Part shown: positions 8,267-17,522 of the stretch, in pieces | Position numbering within the stretch: the first letter of the stretch is position 1 | Layout: each line of letters starts with the position of its first letter | NCBI GenBank assembly: GCA_021817125.1 | Contig: JAKAWC010000009.1 | Span: 1-35,840, forward strand | DNA: 35,840 nt | Reading direction: 5' to 3' | Origin: Microcaldota archaeon | Lineage (GTDB): Archaea > Micrarchaeota > Micrarchaeia > Micrarchaeales > CABMGC01 | The notes under the pieces: model-generated | Databases searched by the model: none | What the model was told of the DNA's origin: nothing | What the model saw: the letters and a program-made list of their open reading frames with translations, nothing else | Program-made: the position numbers and the translations under genes

Positions 8267-10312
8267 TTACTCCACGTCTCTCTTTACAATCTTTATAATT
8301 CCAGGCTTAGGGCTATAAATGTCACCGCTCCTTTCAAGCTCTCCTATGAACTTGGTGCAGGTAGTGCGGTCTATGCCCGCCTTCTCTGCTTCTTCAAGTA
8401 TATCTACCATCTTCGCATACTCGTGCTGTGCCTCAAGGCCCTTAATCACTCCAAGTATGGTGTTTATCCTGCCCACCTTCTCCCTAGGCATCCCCGTCAG
8501 CAGGGCGTCGATGTCTCTCCTGCCCCCCTTGTCGACCGCAAGCGTGTTGAGCATATGCTCGAAGAGCGCAATGGCAAGTTCAGCGTCTTTTATGTCTATC
8601 CTGTCGTAGAGCCTGGTCTTCGCACTCGCCTCAGCGAGCCTGACAAGCCCCTCTATCTGCCTGGGGGTTATCGGAGTGGCTCCCTGCTTAATCCCCATCT
8701 TCCTAAGGTCGACATAGTAATCCTGTATCTTCGCACTCGCCTCGGGGGATAGAACCGGTTTCACGTTCTTCCTAGAGTACGCGACATACTTTCTCAATAG
8801 CTCGGGAGTGATTGGAGGCAGCTCTACCTGTTCGTAGTTTTCTACTTCGGCCAGCCTCGCTCCAGCAGCCGAATGCTGCACTAGGATGTGCCTTGCAATC
8901 TTGGTGTCCTGGTCGACGTCTAGCACGTCTTTTATTGGGAATATCAGGTCGAACCTGGACAGCAGCGCCGGCGAAATGTCGAACTGATCCGCAGGGTAAG
9001 CGTTAGGGTCGAACCTTCCGTGCTTTGGGTTTGCGGCAGCAAGGACGGTGGTCTTCGCGTTGAATCTTGCGACTATGCCCGCCTTCGCGACGCTTATCGA
9101 CTGCGATTCTAGCGCCTCAAGCATGGACGACTTGTCATCCTCGCCTATCTTATCGAACTCGTCGATGCTGACCTCCCCTCCCGAGCCCAGGACCAGTGCA
9201 CCTGCCCGAAGTGTCCATCCGCCTTCGGAGAACTCGTCACGCTCAGCGCTAGCCGTGAGTCCGGCCCCTGTCACTGATTTTCCGCTGACATATATCCCCT
9301 TAGGCACTATGCTCGACACCGCTTGCAGCAGCCTCGTCTTGGCGCTTCCAGGGTCTCCTATGAGTAGCATGTGGATGTCGCTCCTTATGGCACCGCCGTC
9401 AACCAGTTTCTTGTCTGGTGTGCCTCCGAACAGCTGCAGAGCGAGTGCCCTCTTGATATCTGTGTATCCATATATAGACGGTGCTATGGACTTCGATATC
9501 TTGTCGAATATGTGCGGGTCTCTCGAGAGCTCTATTATCTGCTTCTCCTCGTCTGGGGAGATCTCCAGCTCGGCGAACTCCTTCTGTTTTGCCTTGACGC
9601 TGACTGTCTCGAAGAACATAGTGAACAGGGCCTTATCCTCCTTCCCCCTAGAGGTCTTCCTTGGCCGTATCCTAAGCATACCTGTTATGTCTACCCTGTC
9701 CCCAGGTATGACCGTGTTGACAAGGTCATCCTCCATCCAGACCTCCAGCTGCCATGTGGGCGTCGATCCTCTCAGCCTCTCAAGAGGGTCCTGTACGGCA
9801 ATTCTCTGGAAATTGACGAAAGACGAGTCCGTATCCGTCTGCTTCATCGACCTCCTCTTGCACTGAGGGCATATCTCCGGTATATTATCCTTCTCGACGC
9901 GGACTTTTACTGTCGTGCCGCAAAAAGCGCACTGGAACGTGCCTATGCTGACTTTTGGCGTTATCTCTGTCCTCTTGACCACGAGCGAGTCGAGGGTGAG
10001 CATCCTGCCAATGTACTCAGAGCCTATCTCCTGTATTAGCGGAGTGGTTATGTCGACCCCGGCGAACCTCGCATAAACAGGTTCCTTTGCCTGCGGGTTC
10101 GGATTTAGCTTCGTAAGCGCAGCGTTGGCACACTTCAGCATCTCATCAGGATTGGTTATCAGCTCTGTGGCCATCTCTGCATCGTACTTCTCAAGGTCCC
10201 TGATCTCGACAATGATGCTGCGCTTTTTAGGGTAGCTGACATACATATCGTTTATGTGGTCCACATAGTAAGCATTAAAGAAATCTATGAACTTCTCCCT
10301 GTAGTTTTCCAT
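8267..10312 (-). CDS. mcm: Replicative DNA helicase MCM
   Basis: Homohexameric 3'-5' helicase for chromosome replication, 681 residues from ATG 10312. Order: N-terminal helical domain; zinc ribbon CAFC and CPQC; OB-fold with the N-terminal beta hairpin; AAA+ core with Walker A GDPGSAKTRLL and Walker B VSIDEFDKI; sensor 1 in AAANPKHGRFD; arginine finger in LLSRFDLIF; and a C-terminal winged helix. The frame stays open to GTG 10345, but a minus-strand TATA box at 10361-10367 would put transcription start near 10338, inside that extension. ATG 10312 also fits archaeal MCM N-termini well. GGAGGGGG at 10337-10344 could instead serve TTG 10327. Confidence 0.97.
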   Translation of the reverse strand: MENYREKFIDFFNAYYVDHINDMYVSYPKKRSIIVEIRDLEKYDAEMATELITNPDEMLKCANAALTKLNPNPQAKEPVYARFAGVDITTPLIQEIGSEYIGRMLTLDSLVVKRTEITPKVSIGTFQCAFCGTTVKVRVEKDNIPEICPQCKRRSMKQTDTDSSFVNFQRIAVQDPLERLRGSTPTWQLEVWMEDDLVNTVIPGDRVDITGMLRIRPRKTSRGKEDKALFTMFFETVSVKAKQKEFAELEISPDEEKQIIELSRDPHIFDKISKSIAPSIYGYTDIKRALALQLFGGTPDKKLVDGGAIRSDIHMLLIGDPGSAKTRLLQAVSSIVPKGIYVSGKSVTGAGLTASAERDEFSEGGWTLRAGALVLGSGGEVSIDEFDKIGEDDKSSMLEALESQSISVAKAGIVARFNAKTTVLAAANPKHGRFDPNAYPADQFDISPALLSRFDLIFPIKDVLDVDQDTKIARHILVQHSAAGARLAEVENYEQVELPPITPELLRKYVAYSRKNVKPVLSPEASAKIQDYYVDLRKMGIKQGATPITPRQIEGLVRLAEASAKTRLYDRIDIKDAELAIALFEHMLNTLAVDKGGRRDIDALLTGMPREKVGRINTILGVIKGLEAQHEYAKMVDILEEAEKAGIDRTTCTKFIGELERSGDIYSPKPGIIKIVKRDVE

Positions 10313-10434
10313 TGCAATTTCGTCCAAAAGCAGCACCCCCTCCACGGACTAAAGAGTAGGTTTATAACGTCAGGATAAGTATATGAATATATCCCATTTA
10401 ACAGAATAGTGGAATTATCCGACTCGGTGAGAAT

Positions 10435-12066
10435 ATGAGATACCTAGTGATATCGGCGCTTCCTTACGTCAATGCAATACCGCACCTGGGCAACCTAACG
10501 GGCTCGATCCTCCCTGCTGATGTCTACTATAAGTACCTCAAGATGGACGGCCAAGACGCCATATACATATGCGGCTCTGACCAGCACGGCACCCCCATCG
10601 AGCTCCGTGCCATAAAGAACGGTGTTCCAGCTGAGCAACTCGCCGACGAGCTGCACGAGAAGGTGAAGGAGCTCTTCGCGCAGTTCGAGATGACGTTCAC
10701 CTACTACGGCAAGACGCACACCAAGGAGAGCCAGGACATAGTGGATGAGAACTTCGGGGCGCTGGACAAGAACGGCTACATAGTGGAGGTCGAGAGCGTG
10801 CAGGGGTACTGCAACTTCGACAAGCGCTTCCTCACTGACAGATTCATAGAGGGCAAGTGTCCATACTGCGGTGGAAGGGGCCGCGGAGACCAATGTGACG
10901 ATTGCGGCAAGCTCCTCACACCACAGCAGCTCATAGAGCCGTTTTGTGCGATATGCGGGAAGAAAGAAGTCACTTTCAAGAAGGTCAAGAACCTCGCACT
11001 CGCGCTGGACAAGCTGCAAGGCGGGATCGAATCTTTTATCAAGCAGAACTCCAAGAACAACTGGACCAAGAACGCGATAAACAAGCCGCTCAGCTACGTG
11101 AAAGAGGGACTCAAGCCGCGTGACATAACCCGGAACATGAAATGGGGCCTGTCTGTGCCAAAGAAGGGGTACGAAGAATCCGTCTTCTACGTCTGGTTCG
11201 AGGCCTTGCAGGGATACATCAGCATAACAAAGGCGTGGGACCAGAAGAGATGGCTCGACTACTGGAAAGGCAAAGACGTCAAGGTCGTCAACTTCATGGG
11301 AAAGGATAATATTGAGTTCCATACGCTCATGTGGCCGGGCATACTCCTAGGCTCCGGGCTGGGCTACAACTTACCAACCACGATACGTGCATCGGAGTAT
11401 CTCAATGCCGTAGGGGTCAAATTCTCCAAGAGCAGGGGCGTAGGACTGAACATCGAGACTGCGCTCAGCATAATGGAGCCGGACTACTGGAGGTTCGCGC
11501 TCATGTATCTCTATCCTGAGACTGCAGACACCGAGTTCACCCTCGACGGCTTCAAGGACATAATCAACAACATACTCAACGACAAGATAGGCAACCTTGC
11601 GCAGCGGGTTCTTAAGCTCAGCAGGTCCAACGAGTCTCTGATAAGTGGGGATCCGAGAGTTCACGATGACTATAAGGTGCAGATGGACAAGCTGCTAGAC
11701 GCGTACAGGGCAAGTTTTGAGAAGGCGGATATAAGAGAGGCGCTGCGCGCCGTGGTCGAACTCGCCGGAGTGGGAAACTCGATAATGAGTGCGAAAGAGC
11801 CGTGGGCGCTTGTCAAGAAGGACAGGGAAGCGTTCACCGACACCATGTCGACCCTCACCTGCATAGTCTACGACATAGCGATAATGCTCTGGCCATTCAC
11901 TCCAAAGGCATCGATGCAGCTTCTCAGGCACTTCGGCATAACTGGGGAACCGTCCCTTGCAATGATTCATCACAGGGTAAGGCTGGACCTGAGCAATGAG
12001 CCGCAGCCGCTGTTCCACAAGATAACAAAGGAAGAGGATGCAAAGCTCAAGGAGACCGCGGGATGA
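10435..12066 (+). CDS. metG: Methionyl-tRNA synthetase
   Basis: Charges tRNA-Met; class I synthetase of 543 residues. The HIGH motif appears as PHLGN at 16-20 and the KMSKS motif as KFSKSRG at about 332. The connective insertion has zinc knuckles CPYC, CDDC and CAIC. The anticodon-binding helical bundle follows around DKIGNLAQRVL. The fused C-terminal EMAP/OB tRNA-binding domain of many MetRS is absent. GGTGAG at 10426-10431 is a clear ribosome binding site, and TATA-like sequence near 10378-10392 is the probable promoter, shared back-to-back with mcm. A methyltransferase follows 4 nt after the stop. Confidence 0.98.
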   Translation: MRYLVISALPYVNAIPHLGNLTGSILPADVYYKYLKMDGQDAIYICGSDQHGTPIELRAIKNGVPAEQLADELHEKVKELFAQFEMTFTYYGKTHTKESQDIVDENFGALDKNGYIVEVESVQGYCNFDKRFLTDRFIEGKCPYCGGRGRGDQCDDCGKLLTPQQLIEPFCAICGKKEVTFKKVKNLALALDKLQGGIESFIKQNSKNNWTKNAINKPLSYVKEGLKPRDITRNMKWGLSVPKKGYEESVFYVWFEALQGYISITKAWDQKRWLDYWKGKDVKVVNFMGKDNIEFHTLMWPGILLGSGLGYNLPTTIRASEYLNAVGVKFSKSRGVGLNIETALSIMEPDYWRFALMYLYPETADTEFTLDGFKDIINNILNDKIGNLAQRVLKLSRSNESLISGDPRVHDDYKVQMDKLLDAYRASFEKADIREALRAVVELAGVGNSIMSAKEPWALVKKDREAFTDTMSTLTCIVYDIAIMLWPFTPKASMQLLRHFGITGEPSLAMIHHRVRLDLSNEPQPLFHKITKEEDAKLKETAG

Positions 12067-12070
12067 CCTG

Positions 12071-12691
12071 ATGAAGGGAGAATCCGCAGTAAGACTGGTC
12101 GAGAAAGGATATGACAAGATACACATGTGCTATTCAAGCCAGCGAATCTGGCGCAGCAATCTGAAAGAGGTCGCCTTGCTGACAAAGCGCATGGAGAAAG
12201 GAGCGTCGATATTGGACGTAGGCTGTGGTGCCGGTGCGATAGCCAAGATACTGTCGAAGAATGGATTCAACGTAACCGGTGCAGACATTTCATCGAACAT
12301 GCTCAGGTTGGCAAAAAAGGCACTGCCCAAGGCGCGGTTCTATAAGATGGACATGCGCCGGTTGAAGCTCCCCAAGGACTCGTTTGATGCGATAACGTGC
12401 TTCTATGCGATAATCCACGTGCCTCGGCAGTATCACCTCAAGGTACTGAAGGGCTTTCGTAGGATCCTGAAGCCGTCCGGCCTCCTCCTGATAAGCATGA
12501 GCACAGGCCCGGCCGAAGGGACAATTGCCGACTGGCAGGATTGGGGCGCACCGATGTACTGGAGCCAATTCGGCAAACGCAGGAACATCCAGCTCGTGCG
12601 AAAGGCAGGCTTCAAGGTATTGTGGAACAGGGTCGACTCCACCGGCCCAAAAGACGACAGGCATCTTTACATCCTGGCACAGAAGAGATGA
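12071..12691 (+). CDS. Class I SAM-dependent methyltransferase
   Basis: A 206-residue Rossmann-fold methyltransferase. Motif I is ILDVGCGAGAIA near residue 48; the acidic end of strand 2 is TGADIS; motif post-I is YKMDMRRLKLP; motif IV is DAITCFYAIIHVP; and LKPSGLLLISM matches motif V/VI. The layout resembles UbiE/Coq5-like small-molecule methyltransferases, but the substrate is unknown. ATG 12071 is chosen over an upstream in-frame ATG at 12038 because it directly follows the metG stop (TGACCTGATG). Cotranscription with metG is likely. Confidence 0.88.
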   Translation: MKGESAVRLVEKGYDKIHMCYSSQRIWRSNLKEVALLTKRMEKGASILDVGCGAGAIAKILSKNGFNVTGADISSNMLRLAKKALPKARFYKMDMRRLKLPKDSFDAITCFYAIIHVPRQYHLKVLKGFRRILKPSGLLLISMSTGPAEGTIADWQDWGAPMYWSQFGKRRNIQLVRKAGFKVLWNRVDSTGPKDDRHLYILAQKR

Positions 12692-12692
12692 C

Positions 12693-13997
12693 TCATTCAG
12701 CTCTGAGTGCCCTTATCGGGTCTATGGTCGATGCCTTCCACGCAGGATAGAAGCTTGCAGCCAGGCTGACCATGATTGCGACAAGTATCGCTGCTATGAT
12801 AGTTACTGGGGCTACCACTGGCGAGAACGTAGGCGATCCATTGTTAGAGCTGCCCCTGGAAAATGTCACACCGCCCCCGCCTCCTCGTTCTCCTCCGCCA
12901 AACCCCGAGCTACTCCCAGTGCCTGGTCCTCCAGAAGAGGATGAGCCGCCCCCGCCGGAAAGCAGGGCCGGCGTAGCGTAAGCAAACCCGCTGCCGACAA
13001 CCACTCCCAGCACCCCGCCGATGCTGCCTATGACCAGCGCCTCCGTCAAGAACATCACTAGTATATCTGACCTCTTGAAGCCTATCGACTTCAGGATGCC
13101 TATCTCATGGGTGCGCTCCGTCACCGATACCATCATTATGCTGAGTATGCTTATCCCCGCGACTATTAATGATATGCCGGCTATCGCACCAAACAGCAGT
13201 CCTATGGTTGCGGTTATGGCCGAGACGGTCTGGGCTATGCTCTGCACTGACAGCACTGTCGCACTGCTGCCGTAGATGTTATCCAACAGCGTATACAAAG
13301 CGTTCACATCGGTGGTGTTCTTCGCCTCAACGAGCATTGCATCATAGCTATACCTGCCCGTGATGCTCTGCGCCTCTTGAAGGGGTACGAACACAGAGTC
13401 GTCAGGCGATACAAGGAATGATGAACCGTAGGCCTTGAGTATACCTACCGGTATCAAGGTTATGCTCCTGCTGCCCGTCAGCGTATGCTCTGTCAGATAT
13501 ATCGGCTGGTCCACTGTAATTGACGATGAGATCTGCCCAAGGTTCGGAAAGGCAACCCCATAACCGACTACTGCCAGCGGCGCAATTGTGGTCTCGTTGT
13601 ACAGCGTACCCTGGTATAGGTTAATACCGCCTATCACCCGGGTGATAGAGTAGTTGTTTACCCCGATCACAGTCACCGTAGACGACGTCCCTCCAACAGA
13701 TATGTTCGCGGAGAACCTCGCCATAGGTATGACCGTGCTGACGTTGGGCAGCGTGCCTATCTCTGCGACATCCGCCGCCGTAAAGATGGTTCCAGTCCCC
13801 TTTGGCATCAAGTATATGGATGACGGGCCGATGGTCTCAAGTGCTTTTGTTATGCTCGCCGATGCGCCGCTCACCGTTGCAATAAGTGCGACTATCGCCG
13901 CCACCCCTATGACTATCGTGAGGATTGTCAGTCCTGTTCTGAGCTTGCGCTCAGCCATGCCTTTGACGCCTAAGAGCAAGATATCCTTCGCACGCAT
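12693..13997 (-). CDS. ABC transporter permease, MacB/FtsX type
   Basis: A 434-residue membrane protein: one N-terminal span (TGLTILTIVIGVAAIVALI), an extracellular MacB-like core of about 220 residues, then three spans of the FtsX domain. The VTERTHEIGILKSIGFKRSDI coupling segment is typical of MacB permeases and contacts the ATPase. Between the third and fourth spans lies an unusual Gly/Ser-rich extracellular loop (about 345-385). The ATG shares bases with the stop of the upstream secreted protein gene (TGATG), so translation is coupled. With the adjacent ATPase it should form a mechanotransmission or export machine rather than an importer; no solute-binding protein is present. Confidence 0.9.
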   Translation of the reverse strand: MRAKDILLLGVKGMAERKLRTGLTILTIVIGVAAIVALIATVSGASASITKALETIGPSSIYLMPKGTGTIFTAADVAEIGTLPNVSTVIPMARFSANISVGGTSSTVTVIGVNNYSITRVIGGINLYQGTLYNETTIAPLAVVGYGVAFPNLGQISSSITVDQPIYLTEHTLTGSRSITLIPVGILKAYGSSFLVSPDDSVFVPLQEAQSITGRYSYDAMLVEAKNTTDVNALYTLLDNIYGSSATVLSVQSIAQTVSAITATIGLLFGAIAGISLIVAGISILSIMMVSVTERTHEIGILKSIGFKRSDILVMFLTEALVIGSIGGVLGVVVGSGFAYATPALLSGGGGSSSSGGPGTGSSSGFGGGERGGGGGVTFSRGSSNNGSPTFSPVVAPVTIIAAILVAIMVSLAASFYPAWKASTIDPIRALRAE

Positions 13998-15625
13998 CAG
14001 CGCACCTTCTTGGTCTGCTTAGGGTGCCTAAACTTTTTGTACCACACGATTACTCCCGCGGCGACCACGAGTATCACGAATCCGAGAAGCGTAGGCAATC
14101 CGATTAGGGTAGGGCGCCTTGACCCTATCCCTCCGCTCTGCGTGGAGTTGGTGTTGTTTGTCGGAAGAGGCACGTTTAGAGAGTAGTAAAATGTCTGGTT
14201 CTGCCTCTGGTTAAGGTTGTTCAGGTAGGATAGGACCACTGGAATGGTGTACTCTCCGGGCTTCGCATACTGCGAGAGCAGGAAACTCATCGTGAATGCG
14301 GTAGGCGTGTCCGTAGGGATGCTGCCTATGAAGGTGGTGTTCTCACCCACCACGGTTATGCCCGCCGGCGGCTGTGGGGTCACTGTCGCTGCGGCTGCTG
14401 TGGTTGAGCCTGAGTTCTGGAGCGTTGACGTGAGCGAGAATATCTGCCCTCTTGTCAGTACGCTAGGCACTATCACGGTGTTCAGCGTCGTGATTCCAGT
14501 GTACCCCGGAGTCAGGAAACTCAATGTCCTAGCGCTGCTCTGTCCGTTGAAGTCCAGCGTGACATCTATGCTCGTGACCACGGATGCGGATGCACCTGCA
14601 TATATCTGCATCGGTATCTTTGCGCTTCCACCCGGCTTGAGACTGCCCACGGAGAAGAGCCCGTCAGAGCCTATCAAGCTGAGCGGAGACTGCGGGCTTA
14701 GCAGGACAGTCACGTTGCCTATCTCTGCATTGCCATCGTTGGTCACAACCAGCGTCATGTTGTTTACCTTTCCGGAGACTATAGTCTGGTTCGACGCCGA
14801 GAGTATCAGCTGGCTCGAGGAGCTCGTAAGAGCGTACATTCCCAGCATGCCGCTCTGCGTTGTGTTATACCCGTATGGGCTTATATAGTGGGAATCGAGG
14901 TTGAAGTTGACCGGTTGCCCAGCAAGCGAAGGACCGACATACACCTCGAACGATTCTGCTGCAGATTGTCCCGGCAGCAAGGAGTTTATGGCTGCTGGCT
15001 GGCTCACTATGCTAAGGCTTGCGGATGAGGAGACTGTTGTCGCGAGGCCGCTGACCATTCCCGTCCCGCTGTTTGTCACGTTAATAGTGACATTGTTCAG
15101 CCCGCCTGCGACAAGCGACGGGTTCATCGACTTGAAGCCTACATTTGGCTCGCCGTACATCGGCACCTGCACGCCCAGCGTCTGGGAGGTCGAGCTGCTG
15201 CCGTTCACGCCCTGCGCTGACACGACAAGATTCACCAGTATGACGTCTCCTTGGCTCGCCTTCGTGCTGTTCGCTATGTTAAGATCGTAGACCATGTTGA
15301 CTATCTGCCCAGGGGTGACGCTCTGGATAAAGTAGTTTGCATAGTTCGTGCCGTTGTAGTTGCTCAGGCCCGTATTCTGCACCTGGAGCTGCCCCTTCAC
15401 GTCGACCAACGTGCACGATGAGCTGTAGCTGGCTAACGTGATCGTGAACGGAACGTCCTGCATCCCAGGTCCGGCTGAAACGTGGTAGGTCGAGTTCCCC
15501 CACTGTACGCCCACAATGTTGAAGCCCGACTCGCTCGTGCCGCACGACGCCATCGCTGCGACTCCCGATTGAAGCATCAGGAGCCCGAATATCAATAATC
15601 CCAGCCTAGAAAAGGTTTTTCTCAT
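13997..15625 (-). CDS. Secreted, membrane-anchored CARDB/NEW3-type beta-sandwich protein
   Basis: A 542-residue cell-surface protein. A signal peptide lies at 1-24 (LGLLIFGLLMLQSGVAAMA). Several Ig-like repeats follow, recognisable from recurring LxxGxxxxxxxxxxNxGxxxxxxxxV patterns such as SLVAGGLNNVTINVTNSGTG and TIVSGKVNNMTLVVTNDGN. There is an Asn/Thr-rich stalk and a C-terminal span (LLGFVILVVAAGVIVWY) with a basic cytoplasmic tail. Many N-x-S/T sequons suggest N-glycosylation. It sits between an ABC ATPase (4-nt gap) and an FtsX-type permease (overlapping start), so I infer it is the extracellular partner of that transporter. COG1361-like S-layer relatives show similar repeats. Confidence 0.8.
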   Translation of the reverse strand: MRKTFSRLGLLIFGLLMLQSGVAAMASCGTSESGFNIVGVQWGNSTYHVSAGPGMQDVPFTITLASYSSSCTLVDVKGQLQVQNTGLSNYNGTNYANYFIQSVTPGQIVNMVYDLNIANSTKASQGDVILVNLVVSAQGVNGSSSTSQTLGVQVPMYGEPNVGFKSMNPSLVAGGLNNVTINVTNSGTGMVSGLATTVSSSASLSIVSQPAAINSLLPGQSAAESFEVYVGPSLAGQPVNFNLDSHYISPYGYNTTQSGMLGMYALTSSSSQLILSASNQTIVSGKVNNMTLVVTNDGNAEIGNVTVLLSPQSPLSLIGSDGLFSVGSLKPGGSAKIPMQIYAGASASVVTSIDVTLDFNGQSSARTLSFLTPGYTGITTLNTVIVPSVLTRGQIFSLTSTLQNSGSTTAAAATVTPQPPAGITVVGENTTFIGSIPTDTPTAFTMSFLLSQYAKPGEYTIPVVLSYLNNLNQRQNQTFYYSLNVPLPTNNTNSTQSGGIGSRRPTLIGLPTLLGFVILVVAAGVIVWYKKFRHPKQTKKVR

Positions 15626-15629
15626 ACAC

Positions 15630-16340
15630 TCATCTTTTATTCTTTCGTTCCGACTCGATCTCGCCGTCCCTCATGTACACGCTCCTGTCCGACAGGAGCG
15701 CCAGCTTGGGGTTGTGCGTCACCATCACTATCGTGACGCCGTTCTCCTTCGCCGTCTTGACCATGACCCTCAGTACAGACTCCGACGTCTTCGAGTCCAG
15801 GTTGCCCGTAGGCTCGTCAGCCAGGAGTATGGACGGCGAGTTCACAAGCGACCTGGCGATCGCGACCCGCTGCTGCTCACCACCGCTCAACTCGCTCGGC
15901 TTCTTCGTAAGCTTGTCCCCCATGCCTATCTCACTCAGTATATGCCTGGCACGGTCTATATATTGTGGCGTGTTCCGCCTATCTACCATGAGCGGCAGTG
16001 TCGTATTCTCGAGCACAGTAAGGTAAGGGACAAGGTTGTAGGACTGGAAGATAAAGCCTATCTTCCGATTCCTGAGGACAGAGAGCTCATCATCGTTCAT
16101 CGCCGAGGTGTCGGTCCCGTCTATGAGTATGTGCCCAGATGTCGGCTTATCTAACGTCCCCATAAGGTTCAGCAGCGTGGTCTTCCCACTACCCGAGGGA
16201 CCTAATATGGAGACAAACTCTCCCTTGAGCACAGAGAGCGACACGTCCTTGACTGCGATGTAGTCCATCTTCGCCGTCTCGTAGACCTTCTTCACGCTGT
16301 CCACCCGTATGACCGCATTGCAGTTCCTGTGCACCGCCAT
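15630..16340 (-). CDS. ABC transporter ATP-binding protein, MacB/LolD type
   Basis: A 236-residue ATPase with Walker A GPSGSGKTT at 47-55, a Q-loop in FIFQSYNLVPYL, signature LSGGEQQRVAIAR, Walker B ILLADEPTGNLD and switch His in MVTHN. The combination DEPTGNLD plus SYNLVPYLTVLEN is characteristic of the MacB/LolD/FtsE group. The start is ATG 16340, which overlaps the stop of the pilin-like gene as TGATG. The frame stays open further upstream, but that stretch is only the other frame of the pilin gene. It powers the permease encoded two genes downstream. Confidence 0.95.
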   Translation of the reverse strand: MAVHRNCNAVIRVDSVKKVYETAKMDYIAVKDVSLSVLKGEFVSILGPSGSGKTTLLNLMGTLDKPTSGHILIDGTDTSAMNDDELSVLRNRKIGFIFQSYNLVPYLTVLENTTLPLMVDRRNTPQYIDRARHILSEIGMGDKLTKKPSELSGGEQQRVAIARSLVNSPSILLADEPTGNLDSKTSESVLRVMVKTAKENGVTIVMVTHNPKLALLSDRSVYMRDGEIESERKNKR

Positions 16341-16885
16341 CAGGTCACCCTTGCCGTCACCGATGCCACTATCTGCGTGACGCTTCCGTACCCTGGCACA
16401 GTGTAGTTGAGCCAGACATATCCGAAGTCCCCTCCACCAAGCTGGTTGTAGTTGACCCCCTTGCTTGCATAGCAGATGGAGTTGAATGTGTATCCGGAGC
16501 CGCTGTACATGTTTATCCCTGTACCTGGGCTGGAGCTGGCTGGATAGTAGGATATGCTGTTTGTCACGTAGATGTTCCCGAAGGCAGGCCTGTTGCCTGT
16601 GCCGTTGTAGGCAGCAGAGCACGCGACACCGTAAACGGTTATAGTACCCCCCGTGGCTTGGAAGAGCTGGAGACTGAGCATCCCGTTCGCGCTGATGGCG
16701 AAAGCACCGCACGCGAAGCCTGGCATCGCCGTGCACGACGGCTGCGCAAGGTTGGGGCTCAGGACGCCCACTTTGTAGATTATCGCTACCGCTATAATTA
16801 TAATAATCAGCGCTATGCCGTAAGAAACCATAAAGTCTACGGCGGCTTGCCCCTTCAACCCCTTACCCGATAAAAGTCCACGCAA
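16340..16885 (-). CDS. Archaeal type IV pilin-like protein
   Basis: A 181-residue protein with an archaellin/class III type signal: a short basic leader KGLKG, then QAAVDFMVSYG and an all-hydrophobic helix (IALIIIIIAVAIIYKVGVL), after which the rest is exported. Cleavage is expected between Gly and Gln. The mature part is rich in Ser, Thr, Gly and Tyr with several Cys. TTG 16885 directly abuts the rpsB stop; a shorter TTG start, giving LKGQAAVDF, is also possible. It is translationally coupled to the ABC ATPase, an odd partner for a pilin. No pilus ATPase or platform gene lies in the window. Confidence 0.78.
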   Translation of the reverse strand: MRGLLSGKGLKGQAAVDFMVSYGIALIIIIIAVAIIYKVGVLSPNLAQPSCTAMPGFACGAFAISANGMLSLQLFQATGGTITVYGVACSAAYNGTGNRPAFGNIYVTNSISYYPASSSPGTGINMYSGSGYTFNSICYASKGVNYNQLGGGDFGYVWLNYTVPGYGSVTQIVASVTARVT

Positions 16886-17503
16886 TTACTTCGCCTTCAT
16901 TTCGACCTTTGCTTCGAAATCGGCTATGCTGTGCTTGAACTCCTCATCGGCCTTTATTAACCCTTTCTCTTTCAGGAACTCCCTCGCCAGCAGGAAGTAT
17001 ATCATCGCGAGCGAGCGCCTTCCCTTGTTGTTGCAGGGGATGATAAGGTCGACGAACTTGACCCAGTTGTCCGTGTCGCAGAGCGCCACTATCGGGATGT
17101 TCGTCTTCGAGGCCTCCTTTACCGCCTGCCTCTCGTTCCTTGTGTCTCCAACAAGAAGTATGCTTGGTTCTGTGAAGTCTCCCCTGTTCGGGTTCGTGAA
17201 CACGCCAGGCATGACCCTGCCGCTCATGAGCGTAGCCCCCGTTATCTCAGCGAACTTCTGCGCAGCGCTGATGGCGTAAATCCTGGATGCGGTCACCACT
17301 ATCTCCTTCGGCTCGTACTTCGCCAGCATCCTCGCCGCGGTCCTTATCTTCTGGTCTATCGTGCCGAGGTCCAGCAGGTAAAGGCCATCTTCGCGAACCT
17401 TGTACACGAACCTCTTTGTGCCAGGCGTCTTGGTCTTGGTACCTATGTGGATTCCCACTTCCAAGTATTCCGACTGGTCAACAAGGAACTCATTTGTCAT
17501 CAT
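16886..17503 (-). CDS. rpsB: 30S ribosomal protein S2
   Basis: Small-subunit protein uS2, 205 residues, archaeal length. Family marks are YLEVGIHIGTKTKTPGTKRFVY near the start, LLDLGTIDQKIRTAARML, the PGVFTNP segment, and the late DLIIPCNNKGRRSLAMIYFLLARE. The start ATG ATG follows GGGTG, a fair ribosome binding site. A tRNA gene ends 19 nt upstream on the same strand, so the two may share a transcript. The pilin-like gene starts immediately after its stop. Confidence 0.98.
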   Translation of the reverse strand: MMTNEFLVDQSEYLEVGIHIGTKTKTPGTKRFVYKVREDGLYLLDLGTIDQKIRTAARMLAKYEPKEIVVTASRIYAISAAQKFAEITGATLMSGRVMPGVFTNPNRGDFTEPSILLVGDTRNERQAVKEASKTNIPIVALCDTDNWVKFVDLIIPCNNKGRRSLAMIYFLLAREFLKEKGLIKADEEFKHSIADFEAKVEMKAK

Positions 17504-17522
17504 TACACCCTGAACATAAATT

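Noticed and set aside
10313-10345. GTG 10345 as the MCM start
   Set aside because: The predicted transcription start near 10338 lies inside this extension; it is kept as an alternative in the mcm entry.
16341-16736. N-terminal extension of the ABC ATPase
   Set aside because: The stretch is the antisense-free alternative frame of the pilin gene. ATG 16340 overlaps the pilin stop and gives a normal ATPase N-terminus.
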